Assembly: GCA_945875135.1 (NCBI GenBank)
Contig: CAMCJO010000109.1
Span: 1-7,264, forward strand
Origin: an uncultured Porphyromonas sp.
GTDB taxonomy: Bacteria > Bacteroidota > Bacteroidia > Bacteroidales > Porphyromonadaceae
Length of the DNA stretch: 7,264 nucleotides
Direction of reading: 5' to 3'
Every line of letters starts with the position of its first letter. The stretch's first letter is position 1. Made by a program: the position numbers and the translations under genes. Below the pieces are notes generated by a model, which was not told the origin of the DNA, searched no databases, and saw only the letters and a list, made by a program, of their open reading frames with translations. Positions 1 through 6,640 of this stretch are shown piece after piece.

Positions 1-272
1 GGTGTGTCGATGGCGGAGAGCTGTGTCTCATCGAGCGTGTCGTGCAGATAGCATACGGTCTCGGTGTCTACCACTAGGTAGCGGGGCGTGGCACCCTCGG
101 GTGCTGTGCTAAGCTGCAGGAGCGGGGACTCCTCTATGCTGAGCGCACAATGCGCGGCGAAGTCACGCTCTACGCCTTTGTAGACCGGGTTGTGCTTGCG
201 CAGTCGCTTACGGCCGAAGGTGGTGATGCCACCAGCTAAGATCAGTAAGAGCAGGAGGTCAACCCAGGTCAT
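1..272 (-). CDS. Probable membrane-anchored DEDD-family 3'-5' exonuclease, N-terminal part (runs off the left edge)
   Basis: This open frame starts with ATG at 272 (MTWVDLLLLL...) and stays open for 90 codons to the window edge, so the C-terminal part is missing. Residues 4-20 form a short hydrophobic segment (VDLLLLLILAGGITTFG) followed by a basic cluster, RKRLRK, at 21-26. That pattern fits an N-terminal membrane anchor with the rest of the protein in the cytoplasm. At 65-71 the sequence YLVVDTE places D69 and E71 in the DxE arrangement of the Exo I motif of DEDD exonucleases (DnaQ/RNase T type), after a predicted hydrophobic beta strand. The Exo II and III motifs lie outside the window, so the assignment rests on one motif. 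The gene is 43 bases downstream of the metallophosphatase gene on the same strand and is probably the fifth gene of the metG transcription unit. No Shine-Dalgarno sequence precedes the start. The reading frame is well supported; the function is tentative. Confidence 0.6.
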   Translation of the reverse strand, partial: MTWVDLLLLLILAGGITTFGRKRLRKHNPVYKGVERDFAAHCALSIEESPLLQLSTAPEGATPRYLVVDTETVCYLHDTLDETQLSAIDT

Positions 273-290
273 AGTCTAGCTGAGGGTCAG

Positions 291-314
291 GCGGGGGCAT
301 TGGGTTGCGCCCGC
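291..314 (-). other. GC-rich inverted repeat (hairpin) just after the metallophosphatase stop codon
   Basis: GCGGGGGC (291-298) and GCGCCCGC (307-314) are inverted repeats matching at 7 of 8 positions around an 8-base loop. The single mismatch pairs 296 with 309. In minus-strand RNA the hairpin begins one base after the TAA of the metallophosphatase gene and ends 18 bases before the next ATG. No T-run follows it, so it does not look like a standard intrinsic terminator. It could protect the 3' end of the upstream message, weaken read-through, or influence translation of the exonuclease gene. The pairing is visible in the sequence; any role is inferred. Confidence 0.5.
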
Positions 315-315
315 T

Positions 316-2073
316 TTACTTATTAAGGCTCTCCTCGATGATGCGACGATCGCGTGCCACCGCTGGCGCAGCTTGCTCCTTAGGTATGAAGGCCCAGTTG
401 TTGTAGCGAGGCGGTGTGAGTGGCTGGTGCTTCCTTGCCCACTCGATGAGGTGATAGCGTAGGTCGTGAGGCGAAACCCAGACGACGCGTTGGCGTAGCT
501 CTTCGGGCGAAAGACCAGCACCTTGCGTCAGATGCCCACCGCCACCGATAGCTCGGTAAGAGTTGACCGCCACCGTGTAGACGCTGTCGGGAGAGAAGGG
601 GCGTCCGTCAGACAGCTGCTCGATGGTCACCCGCTCGCCTTGAGCTTTGCGCAGATCCACCGTGTAGTCGATACCCGCCGCTGCGCTGAAGTTAAAGGTC
701 GGATTGACCGTTGGAAAGCGTTGCTCGGCAGCTTGATCCTTCAGATAGAGCAGATGCTCGCCCGTGTTGGCATCGGGACCGCACCACAAGCCGTAAGAGT
801 ACTCTAGGTAGCCCAGGATCTCTTGCCCTGAGAGGCGCAGCTTGTAGAGATAGTTCTCATAAGGGTAGATGTCGAAGAAGTTTCGTACCCGTAGCGTGTC
901 AGCTCGCTGAGACAGAGAGAGACGATGCGGTGCGGAGAAGGAGATGTCTGCCTCGCTCAAGTCTAACTGTAGCTGGTGAAGCAGAGAGATATAGGCCGAA
1001 GGCCCGAAGAGCGCGTCCACGCCTACTAGAGGCTCTGTAAGTTGTGTGATAGGCTCGGCGATAAAGCTGCGCACCGTGTCTGCAAAGTCTGAAAAATAAC
1101 TGACGAAAGCGGAGTCTACTGGTACGGAAGCCATGGGGACTATCTCTCCCTGGATCTTTTTGTCGACCACTTTGTCACCTTGCTTGGTGATGGAGACGGT
1201 TACGTCCGCCACGTTTCTCGCATGGCTCCCAGGATTGATCAGCAGGACGGGAGAGCCTGACGGACTCTGCACGGTTGTCTGATTAGCCTGATGATCGTGT
1301 CCGTAGAGGATCAGTTCAATGCCAGAGACCGTACGAGCCATCTGGAGGGCAACGTCTTCCTTTCCCTGTCCATCGCCTAGCCCCGAGTGCATTAGGACTA
1401 TGAGCAGGTCGGGATGGACATGCTCTTGGATCGTAGGGATCCACTCATGTGCGGTGGCGATCGGGTCGGCAAAGGTCATCCCCTCGTAAGAGGACTGGGG
1501 AATCCACTCTGGCACGGATGGAGTAATCAGCCCGAGAACGGCTACCTTGACCCCGTCGACCGTGTGGACGCTGTAAGGCGAGTAGTAAGGCTTGCCCTTT
1601 AGGGGCCCGTCGCTGTGTATGATGTTGGCGGCTAGTAGCGGTGTCGCCATGTCGCGTTGCCAGCGGTGGTAGACGCTCGGCGTAGCCTCTAGATCATGGT
1701 TCCCCACGACGGCTGCGTCGTAGCCCAGCAGCGTCATAGCGTCAGAGACGAAGTGCGTGCGCACTGTGTCGACGAAGTTGGAGTAGTAGACCGCGGCATT
1801 GCCCTGTAGCACATCGCCTCCGTCGAAGAGCAGCGTGCTCGTCGGGTACTCTTTCCTCACTTGAGCCACATAAGTAGAGACCCGCGCCAGTCCGCTAGGC
1901 GTGCAGCTATCCTGGACAAAGTCGTAGCCTAGTATGTTGCCGTGCACATCGGTCGTATGTAGGATACGAATTGTGTGAGTCTCTCGCTCCGCCTTCTTGC
2001 AACTAGCGAAGCTCCCCAGCAGGAGGAGCGTAGCGAGACAATAGAGTAGGGTGCGATACTGAAGTTTGATCAT
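316..2073 (-). CDS. Lipoprotein 5'-nucleotidase / 2',3'-cyclic-nucleotide phosphodiesterase-type metallophosphatase
   Basis: This 585-residue protein has the two-domain layout of the UshA/CpdB family, which hydrolyses extracytoplasmic nucleotides to nucleosides and phosphate. The N-terminal calcineurin-like domain (about 34-295) carries the two-metal motifs in order: D42-V-H44, G86-D87, G124-N-H-D127, H229 in LMHSG, and G258-H-D-H261. The C-terminal nucleotidase domain (about 340-545) includes a conserved stretch near 393-415 and NSYRAIGGGG at 504-513, which resembles the NNYRA-type substrate loop of CpdB/YfkN more than the UshA loop. Residues 4-24 form a signal peptide ending FAS-C25, a loose lipobox, so an envelope lipoprotein is likely. 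The residues after the cysteine (KKAERE) are not the clearly acidic export signal of surface lipoproteins, so the membrane face is uncertain. The start at 2073 (MIKLQ) is preferred. The longer frame to 2151 adds 26 unrelated residues, hides the signal peptide and overlaps the upstream gene. The start follows that gene by 16 bases. Exact substrate is unknown. Confidence 0.9.
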   Translation of the reverse strand: MIKLQYRTLLYCLATLLLLGSFASCKKAERETHTIRILHTTDVHGNILGYDFVQDSCTPSGLARVSTYVAQVRKEYPTSTLLFDGGDVLQGNAAVYYSNFVDTVRTHFVSDAMTLLGYDAAVVGNHDLEATPSVYHRWQRDMATPLLAANIIHSDGPLKGKPYYSPYSVHTVDGVKVAVLGLITPSVPEWIPQSSYEGMTFADPIATAHEWIPTIQEHVHPDLLIVLMHSGLGDGQGKEDVALQMARTVSGIELILYGHDHQANQTTVQSPSGSPVLLINPGSHARNVADVTVSITKQGDKVVDKKIQGEIVPMASVPVDSAFVSYFSDFADTVRSFIAEPITQLTEPLVGVDALFGPSAYISLLHQLQLDLSEADISFSAPHRLSLSQRADTLRVRNFFDIYPYENYLYKLRLSGQEILGYLEYSYGLWCGPDANTGEHLLYLKDQAAEQRFPTVNPTFNFSAAAGIDYTVDLRKAQGERVTIEQLSDGRPFSPDSVYTVAVNSYRAIGGGGHLTQGAGLSPEELRQRVVWVSPHDLRYHLIEWARKHQPLTPPRYNNWAFIPKEQAAPAVARDRRIIEESLNK

Positions 2074-2089
2074 AACGTGAGGGGCTTTC

Positions 2090-3166
2090 TTAGGACAGGT
2101 AAGGGTTGTACTGGTAGATATTGCGAATGAGGCGCACGACACGCAGGGCATCCTCTATCTCCACCGCCTGAGCGGTCGGATCTCCCAGCAGAGCGCGCGC
2201 CGTGTGGTCGATGACGAAGTGATGGTTTTGCGCGGAGCCGCTATAGGCCCCGTAGGCGTTGCCAGGCTCGCTCTCGCCCAGGTCGGGGCGGTCGTAGCCG
2301 TTGATGACGCAGTGCGTTAGTTTGTTCATAAAGGGACCATCAAGGACGATGCACCCACGCTCGCCTAGCACCGTGAGGCGCACCCCGCAGTTGGTCCCGT
2401 AGACTGCTGTCGAGTAGGTCAGCAGGCCCGTCGTATCTTGCGGGAAGGTGAGCTGCACCACGCCCGAGTCCTCAAAGTCTACCATCGTCTGGTGATTGTA
2501 ATTGTAGAAGCTCCCGCCCTGCACCTCAGGCATGCCGAAGCACCAGATCAGTAGATCGAGGAAGTGTGAGTACTGCGTGAAGAGCGTCCCGCCGTCTAGC
2601 TTGAGGTCGCCATGCCAGCGACGAGGTAGGTAGTAACGCTCGTCACGATTCCAGAGACACTGCAGCTCGATCTGGTAAAGCTTGCCGAGGCGCTTCTCTT
2701 CGATCACCTGGTGTAGCCAAGCTGAGACAGGCGTAAAGCGGTTTTGCAAGACACTGTATAGGTGACAGCCGTGAGCCTTCGCTAGGGCGATCAGCTCCTC
2801 GCCCTCGTTGGGGTGTAGCACGGCGGGCTTCTCGATCAGGAGCGACTTGCCCGCTTTGATCAGGTCTAGAGCAATCGGGTAGTGCAACCCATTGGGGACG
2901 CAGATCGATGCCACATCAAAGGTGTCTCCTCCACGCTCCAGTAGCTCCTCAACACTTGGGTAAAAGGGAACCTCAGCATACTGCGCAGCGCCGCACTCCG
3001 AAGCGGGGAGCACGTCGACCATCCCGACCAACTGCGTCTGCGGATGCTTCGAGATATGCTCCATGTGTCGGCGGCCGATGTGTCCACACCCCACGACGAC
3101 CCAGCGGAGGGGGCTGTGGAGTGGCGTAGGCGATGAGGTCGCTAGGTCGCTGTGTTTTGCTGTCAT
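2090..3166 (-). CDS. wbpB: Gfo/Idh/MocA-family oxidoreductase, WbpB/WlbA-type UDP-N-acetylglucosaminuronate 3-dehydrogenase
   Basis: This 358-residue cytoplasmic enzyme has an N-terminal NAD-binding Rossmann fold with G26-C-G-H-I-G31 and an acidic residue ending the second strand (MVD51). The family EKP motif is at 112-114, with K113 the usual catalytic lysine. The C-terminal half shows the WlbA pattern: QNR (141-143), W184, DGG (191-193), and H201 with D204 in SHFLDLLIW. This pattern separates it from generic sugar or inositol dehydrogenases. WbpB/WlbA enzymes oxidise C3 of UDP-2-acetamido-2-deoxy-D-glucuronate to the 3-keto sugar using NAD, a product that is unstable and handed to the WbpE aminotransferase. 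That partner lies 18 bases upstream here, which strongly supports the assignment. The first 20 residues are a low-complexity extension before the Rossmann strand. The next in-frame methionine, M35, lies inside the nucleotide-binding fold, so the start at 3166 is kept. A different uronic-acid or amino-sugar substrate cannot be excluded. Confidence 0.8.
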   Translation of the reverse strand: MTAKHSDLATSSPTPLHSPLRWVVVGCGHIGRRHMEHISKHPQTQLVGMVDVLPASECGAAQYAEVPFYPSVEELLERGGDTFDVASICVPNGLHYPIALDLIKAGKSLLIEKPAVLHPNEGEELIALAKAHGCHLYSVLQNRFTPVSAWLHQVIEEKRLGKLYQIELQCLWNRDERYYLPRRWHGDLKLDGGTLFTQYSHFLDLLIWCFGMPEVQGGSFYNYNHQTMVDFEDSGVVQLTFPQDTTGLLTYSTAVYGTNCGVRLTVLGERGCIVLDGPFMNKLTHCVINGYDRPDLGESEPGNAYGAYSGSAQNHHFVIDHTARALLGDPTAQAVEIEDALRVVRLIRNIYQYNPYLS

Positions 3167-3184
3167 AATGGGGAAGGGAAGCTT

Positions 3185-4351
3185 TTATAGTAGAAATTGT
3201 CTGATCCGCTCGCAGATCTCTCTAACCTGCAAGTAGAAGGTCGTCGGGGCTATCGGTAGCGAGAGCATCGTCTTCTGGAGCTCCTCCGCTACGGGGCAGG
3301 AAGCCTCAGACGCGCCGGCGTTGTAGACCGCTATCTGGTGAAGCATCTGCGGGTAGTAGACCCGTGCGTCGATGCCAGCGGTGCGCAATTCGTTGAGTAG
3401 TCCGTCCCGCTTATCAGAGGGTACGCAGATTGTGTAGAGGTAGAGTGCTTCGGGCCGATCCCCGCTACGCCACGGACGCCTCACCATCGGGAGGTCTGCT
3501 AGTAGCTCATCGTAGAGGTCGGTCAGCGCGCTACGTCGTTTGTTTGCCACATCCAGATGACGTAGCTTAACTCGTAGCACCGCTGCTTGGAGCGCATCGA
3601 GACGGCTATTGTAGCCACACCGCTCGTACTGGTAGCGTGTGTGCTGACCGTGGTTGGCCAGTTGGCGCAAACGCTCCGCCAGTTGCTGGTCATGCGGTAC
3701 GAAAGCAGCGCCCCCATCGCCCATACAGCCTAGTGGCTTGGTCGGGAAAAAGCTCGTCGTGCCGATCGTAGCACGTGTGCCTAGCGGTTCCGTAGCTTTC
3801 GAAGCTCCCGAAGCCATCTCGCCTACGCCACCCATCCCCTGAGCATTGTCCTCAATCCACGGGATCTGATGTCGCTCGCAGAAGTGCGATAGCTCTACCG
3901 CCGGGCAGGGCATACCGTACATGTTGACCGCTATGAGTGCCACCGTACGAGGGGTGAGCAGCGACTCCAGATAGTCTGGCGAGCCATTCATCTGAAAGGA
4001 GACACGCCCCTCGCTACTCAGCGAGGGCATCACGTCAGCCCAGACTGGTCGGAGCCCTAGATGACAGACCGCCTCGGCAGCCGCCACATAGTTGTGCGTG
4101 GCGACGATTATCTCGCCACCACGGGGCAAATCTAGCGCAGCCAGAGCCAGCAGGAGAGCGTCGCTCCCATTGCCACAGCTGATGACACTCCACGGCTCTA
4201 GCCCTAGATAGTTCGCCAGCTCCGCCTCAAAGGCACGCACCTCCTCACCGCCAATGTAGCCGCCCGAGGCGACAACTCTCCCGATGCTCCTATCAAGCTC
4301 AGCTTGGTAGTAGAGATGTTCTTCGGGGAGGTTGACTAGAGGAATGCGCAT
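3185..4351 (-). CDS. wbpE: DegT/DnrJ/EryC1/StrS-family PLP aminotransferase, WbpE-type (UDP-3-keto-GlcNAcA aminotransferase)
   Basis: This 388-residue enzyme is a fold-type I sugar aminotransferase. Recognisable features are G34-G-E-E-V near the N-terminus, the cofactor phosphate loop NGSDAL (61-66), E167-D168-N-A-Q in the PLP ring-binding strand, and the Schiff-base lysine K205 in SFFPTKPLG followed by GDGGA. HGQ (234-236), RY (239-240) and NSRLDALQAA (248-257) follow. The block SFFP-KPLGC-GDGGA through HGQ--RY and NSRLD-LQAA matches the P. aeruginosa WbpE pattern very closely as I remember it. WbpE transfers an amino group from glutamate to the C3 ketone of UDP-2-acetamido-3-keto-glucuronate. 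The downstream WbpB-like dehydrogenase would supply that ketone, so the two genes form a functional pair. Compared with WbpE there are two extra loops, about 9 residues near 108-127 and about 7 near 175-195. The start lies 12 bases after the metG stop, with no Shine-Dalgarno sequence, which suggests co-transcription. Confidence 0.85.
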   Translation of the reverse strand: MRIPLVNLPEEHLYYQAELDRSIGRVVASGGYIGGEEVRAFEAELANYLGLEPWSVISCGNGSDALLLALAALDLPRGGEIIVATHNYVAAAEAVCHLGLRPVWADVMPSLSSEGRVSFQMNGSPDYLESLLTPRTVALIAVNMYGMPCPAVELSHFCERHQIPWIEDNAQGMGGVGEMASGASKATEPLGTRATIGTTSFFPTKPLGCMGDGGAAFVPHDQQLAERLRQLANHGQHTRYQYERCGYNSRLDALQAAVLRVKLRHLDVANKRRSALTDLYDELLADLPMVRRPWRSGDRPEALYLYTICVPSDKRDGLLNELRTAGIDARVYYPQMLHQIAVYNAGASEASCPVAEELQKTMLSLPIAPTTFYLQVREICERIRQFLL

Positions 4352-4363
4352 GTCGCTGTGGGG

Positions 4364-6415
4364 CTAGACCAGTTTGCTACCAGGAGCTATCGTGTCAGGC
4401 AGTGTGACCACCTGTAGCTGTCCCGTCTTGTAGTCCTCGACCGAGAGGATCATACCTTGTGACTCGACGCCACGTATCTTGCGCACAGGGAGGTTAGCAA
4501 CGAAGGCGATGGTCTTGCCAACCAGCTCCTCCGGCTTGTAATACTGAGCGATACCCGAGACGATTGTCCGTCCGCCCATGCCATCATCGATAGAGAAGCG
4601 CAGGAGCTTGTCCGCCTTAGGCACCTTCTCGCAAGCTAGGATACGTCCTGCACGCATATCGCTCTTGGTAAATGTGTCAAACGGCACATCCTCCAGGAGA
4701 GCCTCGGGGTGACGGTTCTGCTCCTCGTTGAGCTTCTTGATCGCAGCGAGCTTGTCGAGCTGTGCTTGGATCACCTCGTCCTCAATCTTGTCAAAGAGCA
4801 ACTCGGGCGTGCCCAGCTGATGCCCCTCGGGAAGTAGATCTGTAGCTCCAAAACGGGAGAAGGCGAAGCCACCCTCCTCAACTTGTAGCATAGCGAGGAG
4901 TCGACGTGTGGAGAAGGGAGTGAAGGGCGCAAAAGCAATCGACAGGTTGGCCACCAGCTGCAAAGCTAAGTGCAGGATGGTAGCAACACGATCGGGGTCG
5001 CTCTTGATCACCTTCCAGGGCTCTGTGTCTGCGAGGTACTTATTGCCGATGCGGGCTAGCTGCATAGCGGTCTTGAGCGCCTCTCTAAAGTGGAAGTGCT
5101 CTAGCTGATCGTCCAGCTCTGCTGGTATGGCAGCCACCTCTCGGAGCATCTCCTCGTCGATCTCTGTGAGACGACCCAGCGGAGGCACCTTGCCGTCGAA
5201 GTACTTGTGCGTCAGCACCAAGGCGCGGTTCACGAAGTTGCCGTAGATAGCGACCAACTCATTATTGTTGCGTGCTTGGTAGTCACGCCATGTGAAGTCA
5301 TTGTCCTTAGTCTCAGGTGCATTGGCCGTCAAGACATAGCGCAGCACGTCTTCCTTGCCGGGCATCTCGTCAAGGTACTCGTGGAGCCAGATCGCCCAGT
5401 TGCGACTGGTCGAGATTTTGTCGCCCTCGAGGTTGAGGAACTCGTTCGCCGGTACGTTGTCTGGTAGGTTAAACGAACCCTCTGCCTTTAGCATGGCGGG
5501 GAAGATGATACAGTGGAAGACAATGTTGTCCTTGCCGATGAAGTGAATCATGCGGGTCTCGGGGTCACACCACCAGGTGCGCCAGCTGTCGGGGAGAAGC
5601 TCCTTCGTATTGGATATGTAGCCGATAGGCGCGTCAAACCATACGTATAGCACCTTGCCCTCAGCTCCTTGGAGCGGTACGGGGATACCCCAGTCTAGGT
5701 CACGCGTCACGGCACGTGGCTGTAGTCCTAGGTCCAGCCAGCTCTTGCACTGACCGTAGACGTTGGGCTTCCACTCCTTGTGCCCCTCCAGTATCCACTC
5801 GCGGAGGAAGCTCTCGTAGTCGCCCAGCGGCAGGTACCAGTGCTTCGTCTCGCGTAGCTCTGGCTTGGCCCCTGAGATAGCGCTATGCGGGTCAATCAGA
5901 TCGGTTGCCGAGAGGGAGGTACCGCACGCCTCGCATTGGTCGCCATAGGCACGCTCGTTGTGGCAATGCGGACAGGTACCTGTGATGTAGCGGTCTGCGA
6001 GAAATTGCTTAGCCTCAGGGTCGTAGTACTGCTCCGAGGTCTGCTCAATCAGCTTGCCAGACTCGTAGAGCTTGGTAAAGAACGCACTCGCCGTCTTCTC
6101 GTGTGTCTCCGAGGTGGTGCGCGAATAGATGTCGAAGTCGATGCCTAGGCGAGCGAAAGACTCTTTGATCAAGGCGTGGTAGCGATCTACTACCTCTTGG
6201 GGAGAGACGCCCTCTGCTTTTGCCTTGATGGCGATAGGTACTCCGTGCTCATCACTACCGCCGATGAAGAGGACCTCGTCGCCCTTCATGCGCTTGTAGC
6301 GAACGTATATGTCGGCAGGAACGTAGACTCCTGCTAGGTGTCCGATATGTACAGGGCCGTTGGCGTAAGGTAGCGCCGTAGTGACCAAAGTGCGTTTGAA
6401 TTGTTGCGTACTCAT
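4364..6415 (-). CDS. metG: Methionyl-tRNA synthetase with C-terminal tRNA-binding (OB-fold) domain
   Basis: This 683-residue cytoplasmic class I aminoacyl-tRNA synthetase charges tRNA-Met with methionine. The HIGH motif is intact at 23-26. A zinc knuckle of four cysteines (C148, C151, C161, C164) sits in the connective region. The KMSKS loop appears as KISTS at 333-337, a common MetRS variant. Family-typical stretches include IGGSDEHG near 51-58, [10 protein letters not shown] at 257-266, IGKDN at 293-297 and the anticodon-binding helices from about 380 to 550. Residues about 575-683 form a Trbp111-type OB domain ([20 protein letters not shown] and SQGMILS), which aids tRNA binding and dimerisation. 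Length and domain order are normal and no frame damage is seen. The ATG at 6415 gives the expected short N-terminus before HIGH. The gene appears to lead a five-gene run, and a putative promoter and a palindrome array lie upstream. Confidence 0.98.
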   Translation of the reverse strand: MSTQQFKRTLVTTALPYANGPVHIGHLAGVYVPADIYVRYKRMKGDEVLFIGGSDEHGVPIAIKAKAEGVSPQEVVDRYHALIKESFARLGIDFDIYSRTTSETHEKTASAFFTKLYESGKLIEQTSEQYYDPEAKQFLADRYITGTCPHCHNERAYGDQCEACGTSLSATDLIDPHSAISGAKPELRETKHWYLPLGDYESFLREWILEGHKEWKPNVYGQCKSWLDLGLQPRAVTRDLDWGIPVPLQGAEGKVLYVWFDAPIGYISNTKELLPDSWRTWWCDPETRMIHFIGKDNIVFHCIIFPAMLKAEGSFNLPDNVPANEFLNLEGDKISTSRNWAIWLHEYLDEMPGKEDVLRYVLTANAPETKDNDFTWRDYQARNNNELVAIYGNFVNRALVLTHKYFDGKVPPLGRLTEIDEEMLREVAAIPAELDDQLEHFHFREALKTAMQLARIGNKYLADTEPWKVIKSDPDRVATILHLALQLVANLSIAFAPFTPFSTRRLLAMLQVEEGGFAFSRFGATDLLPEGHQLGTPELLFDKIEDEVIQAQLDKLAAIKKLNEEQNRHPEALLEDVPFDTFTKSDMRAGRILACEKVPKADKLLRFSIDDGMGGRTIVSGIAQYYKPEELVGKTIAFVANLPVRKIRGVESQGMILSVEDYKTGQLQVVTLPDTIAPGSKLV

Positions 6416-6458
6416 AGAGTTCTTATGATGATTAACGGCTTAGTGCCGATGTCTACCA

Positions 6459-6466
6459 CAAAGGTA
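6459..6466 (-). promoter_or_regulatory. Putative Bacteroidetes-type -7 promoter element for the metG transcription unit
   Basis: On the minus strand this site reads TACCTTTG, an exact match to the Bacteroidetes primary sigma factor -7 consensus TAnnTTTG. It would place the transcript start near 6453-6455 and give a leader of about 40 bases before the metG ATG at 6415. No good -33 TTTG is found at the usual spacing; the nearest upstream TTTG (plus-strand CAAA at 6495-6498) is about 28 bases away, which is too far. The promoter may therefore depend on an activator or be weak. The palindrome array begins about 25 bases further upstream. Confidence 0.45.
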
Positions 6467-6490
6467 GCAAAAATGGGACTGTTGCGAGGG

Positions 6491-6583
6491 TTTCCAAAAG
6501 ATTTCCAAGCTTGGAAAAATAAATTTCCAAGGGAGGAAAATAAACTTTCCAGCGTTGGAAAGTTTCCTTTCCTACGTAGGAAA
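6491..6583. repeat. Array of four palindromic TTTCC-N6-GGAAA units with exact 22-base period
   Basis: Four 16-base units begin at 6502, 6524, 6546 and 6568, exactly 22 bases apart: TTTCCAAGCTTGGAAA, TTTCCAAGGGAGGAAA, TTTCCAGCGTTGGAAA and TTTCCTACGTAGGAAA. Units 1 and 4 are perfect palindromes, and units 2 and 3 keep the TTTCC/GGAAA arms. The 6-base spacers are AATAAA, ATAAAC and GTTTCC. An isolated TTTCC half-site lies at 6491, 11 bases (half a period) before unit 1. A degenerate copy follows at about 6589-6604. The array lies between the dacB stop and the metG promoter. The remainder of the 225-base gap shows only a weak 5-base inverted repeat (AGCCT/AGGCT, 6614-6633). Candidate roles are tandem sites for a dimeric DNA-binding protein, a multi-hairpin terminator, or a dispersed extragenic repeat family. 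The pattern is directly visible; its role is unknown. Confidence 0.9.
6537..6565 (-). terminator. Candidate intrinsic terminator for dacB, made from the third palindrome unit
   Basis: Around unit 3 the symmetry extends beyond the 16-base core. Arms AAACTTTCCA (6542-6551) and TGGAAAGTTT (6556-6565) are perfectly complementary over 10 pairs with a 4-base loop. In the minus-strand transcript leaving dacB the hairpin is followed by ATTTTCC, and its 3' arm ends in GTTT, giving a U-rich tail. The stem is AT-rich, so it is a weak terminator at best. The next unit downstream also forms a shorter hairpin, followed by TTTATTTTT. It is the best terminator candidate between dacB and metG, but the array may be a DNA-level element instead. 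Confidence 0.35.
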
Positions 6584-6640
6584 CGAAAACTCCTGCGTGG
6601 GGGTTCTTTGGAGAGCCTGTTTGGAGGGAGGCTTGATCGG

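Noticed and set aside
276..521. Minus-strand frame of 81 codons overlapping the metallophosphatase 3' end
   Set aside because: It lies out of frame inside a real gene, and its sequence has no protein-like motif. The true downstream gene starts at 272.
523..1040. Two overlapping plus-strand frames (523-807 and 711-1040) opposite the metallophosphatase gene
   Set aside because: They are antisense to a well-supported conserved gene, and their translations are arginine-rich with no recognisable motif.
2074..2151. A 26-residue N-terminal extension of the metallophosphatase reaching an upstream ATG at 2151
   Set aside because: It overlaps the end of the dehydrogenase gene, has no family similarity, and would bury the lipoprotein signal peptide that begins at 2073.
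2866..3129. Short frames on both strands within the dehydrogenase 5' region
   Set aside because: They are alternative-frame shadows of the Rossmann-fold coding sequence, which is clearly the real frame.
5207..6148. Plus-strand frames of 63-87 codons opposite metG
   Set aside because: metG is intact and conserved over its full length, and these antisense frames show no independent features.
6491..6583. CRISPR array interpretation of the 22-base repeats
   Set aside because: The repeating part is a 16-base palindrome with 6-base AT-rich spacers. CRISPR repeats and spacers are both longer, and no cas gene is nearby.
6614..6633. AGCCT/AGGCT inverted repeat as a dacB terminator
   Set aside because: It has only 5 base pairs around a 10-base loop and no T-run follows in the dacB direction, so it could easily be chance.
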